A stretch of DNA of 64,000 nt. It comes from Colocasia esculenta. Taxonomy: Eukaryota > Streptophyta > Magnoliopsida > Alismatales > Araceae. A program made the position numbers and the translations under genes. Location of the stretch: assembly GCA_014218235.1 (NCBI GenBank), contig CM024764.1, positions 63,897,184 to 63,961,183 of the forward strand, read 5' to 3'. The notes below the pieces were generated by a model. The model saw only the letters and a list, made by a program, of their open reading frames with translations. It did not search any database and was not told the origin of the DNA. Position 1 is the stretch's first letter. Each line of letters starts with the position of its first letter. Shown piece after piece: positions 58,372-64,000 of the stretch.

Positions 58372-61300
58372 GGCTGTCAAAAACGTTATTGCTGATCTCA
58401 CTAAGGGTGAAAAGTTAAATGACACAAATTATAATATATGACATCATAAAATGTAATATTTGTTGGATGAACAAGATGTGATTGATCATCTTACGATGTC
58501 TTTGTCACTGCCCATTGAGGGCAGTAGCAAAACAGGCCAAGAAGCTTATGTAGCTTGGTTTAAGAAAGATCGTAGTGCGCGCTTTACTTTGTTAAGCGCA
58601 ATGGCTGACGATCTTATTGGCGAGTTTAAGAACTGTACCACTGATAAGGATAAAACTTTCAAGCGCCAATGTGGTGGCAAGAAAGACAAAAGCCGTTTGA
58701 AATGTTTTAACTGTAAAAAGCGAGGCCATTTCACTCATGAATGTCTTGAGCCAAAAATAGTGACTCACTTCCCCAGCTCTCCATGTACGTTTATCTGTAC
58801 ACATATTTTGACTGCTCATCCTAATCCTATGTGGATCGTGGATTCAGGAGCAACAAAACATATAACGATGGATCGAGCGGGTTTTGTGGATTATCATCGG
58901 ATTCCAGAAGGCATGTAAAGAGTCTTCATGGGCAATGGTGCCAGTGAAGAAGTCTGTGGAGTCGGTTCATACCAACTCTATTTTGCGAACGGACGTACGT
59001 TGCTTTTAAGTAATGTACTCTATGCGCTTAGAATCCAATATAATCTTTTGTCAGTTTCAACTGTGTCAGCAATGAGTTTTTGTTTATCCTTTTCTGGCAA
59101 TCTTGTAACCATTATCTTGGATGACGTCTTTTATGGACATGCATTGCTACGTGTTGGTTTTTATATCTTAGATCGGATTGACAACTTTTCTAATTCTTCT
59201 TCTATGGTTATGCCTGCGTTAGCTCAAAAAGATTTAGATTCTGTGACATGGCATGCTCGTTTAGGCCATATTGGACAAGATAGAATGGCTAGATTAGCTA
59301 GAGAAGGTCTTTTAGGGTCGCTCGCTAAGGTCAACTTGCCCATATGTGAGCCCTGCTTGGCAAGAAAAGTATGTCGTAAGTCTTTTGGAAAAGCTGTTAG
59401 AACCTTCGAACCATTGGAATTGATCCATTCTGACGTCTGTGGACCCATGAGTGTTAGAGCTCGGCATGGATATTACTATTTTCTCACATTTATTGATGAT
59501 TTTTTGCGGTACGGATATGTCTATTTGATTGCTCATCGCTATGAAGTGTTGGATTGTTTCAAGCATTTCTTAGCTAGAGTTGAAAATCAAAGGAGAGGAG
59601 TGTCAAAGCTCTTCGGATAGACCGTAGACGCGAATATCTATCGGATCAGTTTCGAGCATTATGTGAAGAAAAAGGTATACGTCGGCAACTCACTATTCCA
59701 TATACGCCGCAACAAAATGGTGTTGCAGAATGAAGGAATAGAACAATGCTAGACATGGTTAGGTCAATGATAGCGCAAGCAAATTTGCCAATCTCCTTTT
59801 GGGGAGATGCTCTGTTAACTACTGCCTACATTCTTAACCGAGTGCCCTCTCAATCAGTTTCTTCTACCCCATATGAATTGTGGCATGACCATAAACCGGA
59901 CTTAAATTGTTTACGTCCATGGGGATCAGTTGGATATGTTCATCACATGACGAATAAGTTTGGGAAACTTGGCTCTAGAGCTCAAAAGTCTATCTTTCTT
60001 AGATATCCTGAGATCTCAATAGGTTATGTCATGTATGGACATCATCCTGATGGAGGAATGATAGAGCGTAAGGTCCGAGATGTTGTCTTCTTAGAGAATG
60101 AATTTCCTAGTCTTGGCGACAATGAGAAGAATCTTGATCTTTTTGAAACAGATGAACAATTGAACATTCTACCATCTTCCAGCGAAGGGAGGGAATGTGT
60201 TCCCATATCATTGTCCGCCGAAAATGATAGGAATAGTCAGTCTAGTGGGAGTGTGTCCAATGGGAGTGCACAAATAGAAAGTCAAGATTCTTTACGTCGT
60301 AGCAAGCGTGGGAATGTTCCTCGTCGATTTTTTGAAATTGACAGTGAGGTACTTCTTTATGAACCCACGGATGATGAAGAGCCTAGATCTGTTCAGGAAG
60401 CTCTTGCATCATCATCTAGGACAGAATGAGAAATTGCCATGCAGGAGGAGATTCTTTCAATGGCACAGAATGAAGTCTGGGAGTTAGTGTATCTTCCACC
60501 TGAGCGTAAGGCGATTGGAAACAAGTGGGTTTTCAAGTTTAAACGCAAGGCTGATGGGACTATTGACAAGTATAAAGCAAGACTTGTGGCGAAAGGTTAA
60601 ACCCAAAAAGTGGTTATAGATTATGATGAGACCTTTTCACCTGTGGTGAGATTCTCATATGTTCGCCTCATTCTAGCCATTGTCGCACATCTTGACTTGG
60701 AATTGTTCCAAATAGATGTGAAGACTGCATTTCTCAATGGAGAACTAGACGAGGAAATATACATGGCTCAACCAGAGGGTTTTGAGACTAAAGGCGAGGA
60801 GCAAAAAGTTTTCCGCCTCAAGCATTCAATCTATGGATTGAAACAATCGTCTAGACAGTGGTATATGAAATTTGATAAGGCTATTATCTCATATGGTTTT
60901 GAGATGATTGAAGAAAACCACTGTGTGTATGTTAAGCGAGTGGGAGATAGTCTCTTCATTTTATCATTATATGTTGATATTTTAATGGCTGGAAATGATA
61001 TGGAGTTGATCGCTGCCACTAAGAGGTAGTTATCTTTCGTCTTTGAGATGAAAGATCTGGGCGAAGCGAGCTATGTGTTCGGAGTGAAGATTGTGCGGAA
61101 TCGCTCGGAAAGGTCACTGAGTTTGTCTCAAGAGACATACATTAATAAGATCTTGAAACGTTTCCAAATGCACAATTCTAAACCCATTGATACTCCACTT
61201 GATAAATGATGTGTCCTAAGTACTTGTCAATGCCCCAAGAGTAAAGAAGAAATAGAAAGTATGTCTAGAGTGCCATATGTCTCTGCGATTGGAAGTCTAA

Positions 61301-61942
61301 TGTATGCTATTGTTGTGTACTCGGCCAGACATTAGCTTCGCAGTGGGTTTGGTGAGTCGTTACCAAAGTAACCCTGGTTTCGTGCATTGGAAAGCCATTA
61401 AAGGGATTTTACGGTATTTGCGAGGGACAACAGATTATGCACTATGTTACAAGGGTGGCAACTTGAAAATCATCGGCTATAGTGATGCGGATTGGGCTGG
61501 TGACCGAGATGAGCGAAAGTCCACTTCAAGCTTTGTGTTCCTGTTGGCTGGTGGAGCTTTCTCGTGGAGTAGCAAGAAGCAGTCTTGCATTGCCCTATCC
61601 ACAATGGAGGCCGAATATGTTGCTTGTTCTGCCGCTAGCCAAGAGGCAATTTGGTTGCAAAGTTTGTTGCAACGTTTGGCGATTACACCTCATCAGAATG
61701 AGGGTGTATTGTTATATGTTGACAGTACCTCGGCATTGGCTTTCGCCAAAGATCCCAAATTTCATGGCAGAACGAAGCATATTGATATTCGTTACCACTA
61801 CATTAGGGATTTGGTGGCAAAAGAGTTAGTGGTGCTTCGTCAGATTAGTTCTGTTAGAATGATAGTAGATCCACTAACGAAACCTTTAGCCAGAGAGAGT
61901 TTTGTGACCCATTGTGGATCTATGGGTCTTTGTAAGTTATAG
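58372..61942 (+). pseudogene. element E gag-pol, multiply broken
   Basis: Gag starts MAVKNVIADLTKGEKL with two early stops; its centre is deleted between GEFKNC and GGKKDKSRLK, leaving it well short of usual Copia gag. Knuckle CFNCKKRGHFTHEC is at 58703-58744 and protease WIVDSGATKH near 58830. Integrase starts with HARLGHIGQDRMA and the LIHSDVCGPM and FIDDFLRYGYVYLI segments, then has a frameshift near 59615 and a stop in the QQNGVAE segment. RT has VFKFKRKADGTIDKYKARLV, a stop at 60598, and FQIDVKTAFLNGEL. The YVDD box reads LYVDILMAGND, one Asp codon short. RNase H is near-complete (GYSDADWAGD, STMEAEYVA) after a frameshift near 61310. Further stops lie near 58916, 60427, 61027 and 61207. 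Confidence 0.93.
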
Positions 61943-63015
61943 TAATTTACAATATTTTGACATCATTAAAGTTTTGTTCATCATAAAATGTTATTTATGT
62001 GAACGAATGATTGCTTTATACATTGTTAGAGTGTCACTAGGCTAAGATCAGCCCTCTCACACGGGTGATCCGCTTTTGGCGCTTATTGATAGCGAGCAAA
62101 GATGAGGCACTTGATGTTAAGGATCTCTAGATGACTAGAAGTCGAACACAATATCCCGAGTTTTGTTAGTATGCCGCCTTGGCTGAGGCCGAGATGAAAT
62201 CTGAATTAGTTCAGATTAACCATGTGGATTATCGATATAATCTTGTGAAGCCTGTTATATCCGGATATGTGAGTCATAAAAAGGTGCTAAATGAGAGCGA
62301 CTGGTTTGCGAGACTCTGGTCGGTTGTATTTGTTACAATTGGACTTGTATCCGTGCGATGTTATTTGACACGCCCATATGAATGGAGGAACATCGCAGCA
62401 TGTGAATCATACTACATGTGTAATATACAACCGCATATGAGAATGATGAATGGTTCTCTCTTCATCATTGTGTGAGCTCATAAATCACGTTTGTCGGTGA
62501 TTCCCGATGTACCTCTAGTGACCTGCAGTGCTGTGTCATGACAAGGAAGCTTGATGTCGTTACTTTAGTATGTTACTTAGGGCGATGGTTGATATCGTCC
62601 AGCAGAACATGTCTAGGAAAGCGGTTAAGACAAATTGAATTGGCATGAGCAGCATAGGGAAGGTATCTTGTTATTTCACCATGCTTAATTACTCATATCC
62701 CAGGAGGCTCAGTTGCCTATGTGGTAATAGAGTCATGAGTGTTACGCTTTTGGATTCGATACTGCCTTCTGAGAGATCTGGAGTATCAGAATCAAGTGAA
62801 TATTAAGAGCCTGAGGTACATATTGAGATTAAGTGTTCCGTTAGTAAGATGACGACTTAATGGAACGCTTGTTGATGACTCGACAAATCTCACAGAGGTT
62901 GCACGCCTTATTTTCGGTATGACCGTTGATGTCGAATGCCATAGAGAACGTTGGATGTGCTGTCAACGCTGTATGGGTAAGTGGGTTGTCAACTCTAAAT
63001 GGGCAAGTGGGAGCT
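61943..63015 (+). other. element E 3' internal region
   Basis: About 1.07 kb between RNase H and the 3' LTR, ending in a weak polypurine tract (GGCAAGTGGGAGC, 63002-63014). It contains a 98-codon frame (62179-62475) with one hydrophobic stretch (VVFVTIGLVSV). I do not recognise it, and an envelope-like role is not supported. Confidence 0.6.
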
Positions 63016-63714
63016 TGTTGGGTGAGTGCCCATTGGGACTCGCGAGGGGCCCGCCTCCACCGCCTCGGGCGGGTGAAGGGGGCGTCGCCAACGTGCAGGG
63101 CGCGTTGGCGACGCCCGGCTGCACCAGCGCGCAAGGCGCGCTGGCGGGCGGGCACCTCACCAGCGCGCAAGGCTCGCTGGCGAGGGGCGGCAGCGTGTTG
63201 GCGAGGGGCGTTGCTGCTGCGCGGCAGTAGCAACGCCACAGCCTCTGCCGCCTCTTGTGGCAGAGGCTGCCGCCTCTCCTCCCCACTCGCCGCTTCACCT
63301 CCTCCCTCCTCACACCCTCCACCTATAAATACCCCATGAGGGGTGAAGAGGAGGAGTGTCCCTAGAGCACCCCAAGAGAATCCTTTGAGGATCCCTTGAG
63401 CACACAAGTGCATGCATGTGTGCATGCAAGTGCAAGGCACAAGCGCAGTGTGTTGTGTGCAAGTGTGAGAGAGAGTGCTCGCAAGTGTGTCTTGCAAGTG
63501 TAGACTTCTCTGTGTGAGAAGGTACTGTCCCAGGTGTGGGACATCAAGTGTTCTCTATCCGGTATCGACTGATGGAGGTACGTCATCGCCAGTCCTCGGA
63601 TTTAAGGTGTGGAGCTGTATAGGCGACTCTTGTAGCCATCTATCTACTTCTGTGGGATCTTCTTATTATTACGTTTTCGCTGCGAGGTATGTCCTCCTCC
63701 CTGTTTTTACAACA
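63016..63714 (+). repeat. element E 3' LTR
   Basis: 699 bp, very similar to 56788-57435 outside the hairpin cluster. It carries two CACCAGCGCGCAAGG-type hairpins (63122-63146 and 63157-63181) where the 5' LTR has one, plus an extra GGCGTTGCTGC / GTAGCAACGCC hairpin near 63206-63237. Confidence 0.94.
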
Positions 63715-64000
63715 GGCTGCATTGGTCCAAGTGCCTCCCATTAGGTTGAAGCCCATTATGTGGGACTCGGTTGGGGGCCTTCCTAAGCGGGCTGGAGTCA
63801 TCGGCCCATTTACCATTGTGACCCGCATCAATATCACTCCCAATAAATTCAGTACAAAGTGCATTGTATCCGCACATCTGAAGAATCTTGAATAATTTTG
63901 TACGTCTTGTAGGTGGTCTTCCATACCTCCTCACCATACTGAAACAAATGAGTTGCATTGGGAGCCTGTCACCCTAAGAAGTTTACCCAAACTTGTTGGA
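63715..64000. other. sequence right of element E
   Basis: Starts with the GGCTG duplication. It is moderately GC-rich with short open frames in several registers, none recognisable. Possibly the continuation of the channel gene's first intron or another repeat. Confidence 0.5.

Larger units (their letters stand above)
56788..63714 (+). mobile_element. element E: defective Copia retrotransposon
   Basis: 6927 bp, flanked by the perfect duplication GGCTG (56783-56787, 63715-63719). LTRs begin TGTTGGG and end TTTTTACAACA. Domain order is gag, protease, integrase, RT, RNase H, which is Copia. It probably lies in intron 1 of the MSL gene. Several stops, frameshifts and a gag deletion make it dead. 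Confidence 0.95.

Noticed and set aside
62179..62475. 98-codon frame downstream of element E pol as an envelope-like gene
   Set aside because: Only one hydrophobic stretch, no signal peptide or known motifs, and it lies in the untranslated 3' region typical of Copia elements.
56788..63714. Element E as the cause of channel-gene truncation
   Set aside because: E lies after the exon 1 donor site, so it may sit within intron 1 and leave the gene spliceable; downstream exons could lie beyond the window.
1..64000. tRNA, rRNA or other structured RNA genes
   Set aside because: The only tRNA-related matches are 12-base primer binding sites of retrotransposons; no cloverleaf or rRNA sequence was seen.

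Overview
This is plant nuclear DNA. It holds spliced genes, an FBL10-type F-box/LRR gene, an MSL4-6-clade mechanosensitive channel gene, and several superfamilies of plant transposable elements. The very GC-rich first exon of the channel gene suggests a monocot, but I cannot name the species. Only two host genes are recognisable; most of the rest is transposable element (TE) sequence, much of it with exact boundaries and target-site duplications (TSDs).

Layout. 1-3398: C-rich low-complexity DNA, then an internally deleted copy of a repeat that recurs inverted at 29.4-53.8 kb. 3399-16910 (+): a four-exon, 651-codon F-box/LRR gene. Its 10.6-kb third intron carries a 1.8-kb non-autonomous hAT element (8-bp TSD) and a 3.0-kb solo LTR (5-bp TSD). 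18060-28718: a 10.66-kb Mutator-like element (MULE) with a perfect 9-bp TSD and long terminal inverted repeats (TIRs, about 0.8 kb). Each TIR has its own inward-facing TATA box and small ORF. The MULE carries a MURA-type transposase (+) and, divergently, a gene with an N-terminal plant-mobile-domain-like region, a coiled coil and a C-terminal Ulp1/C48 cysteine protease. Nearly all of its non-coding DNA, introns included, is studded with a short motif, CTGTAAC.

29.4-53.8 kb: a four-level Russian doll. A hAT-like pseudogene (D, minus strand) is split by a gag-only Copia-type element A (30307-51536). The second LTR of A is split by a Tekay/Del-like Gypsy element B (36055-51262, minus strand). 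The gag of B is split by a second gag-only Copia-type element C (42757-48515). The TSDs are ctcct (C), gttgt (B) and agacc/ggacc (A). At the D/A and B/C junctions the host reading frame is continuous once the insert is ignored. The LTRs of A and C share dense arrays of an AACGATTT/ATCGATTT word.

54369-56153 (+): first exon of an MSL6-like channel gene with two frameshifts; later exons are not in the window. 56788-63714: a dead Copia element E (5-bp TSD ggctg) whose reverse-transcriptase YVDD box has lost one Asp codon. Its LTR promoter is preceded by a stack of GC-rich hairpins whose number differs between the two LTRs.

Most unusual candidate: the MULE's motif system. One short word is spread through the non-coding DNA of a single element, switches strand inside the transposase gene, and is absent from the TIRs and exons as far as I can read. 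The layout recalls the short-motif anti-silencing system of Arabidopsis VANDAL MULEs, but in an element with long TIRs and a Ulp1 gene. The functional reading is inference.
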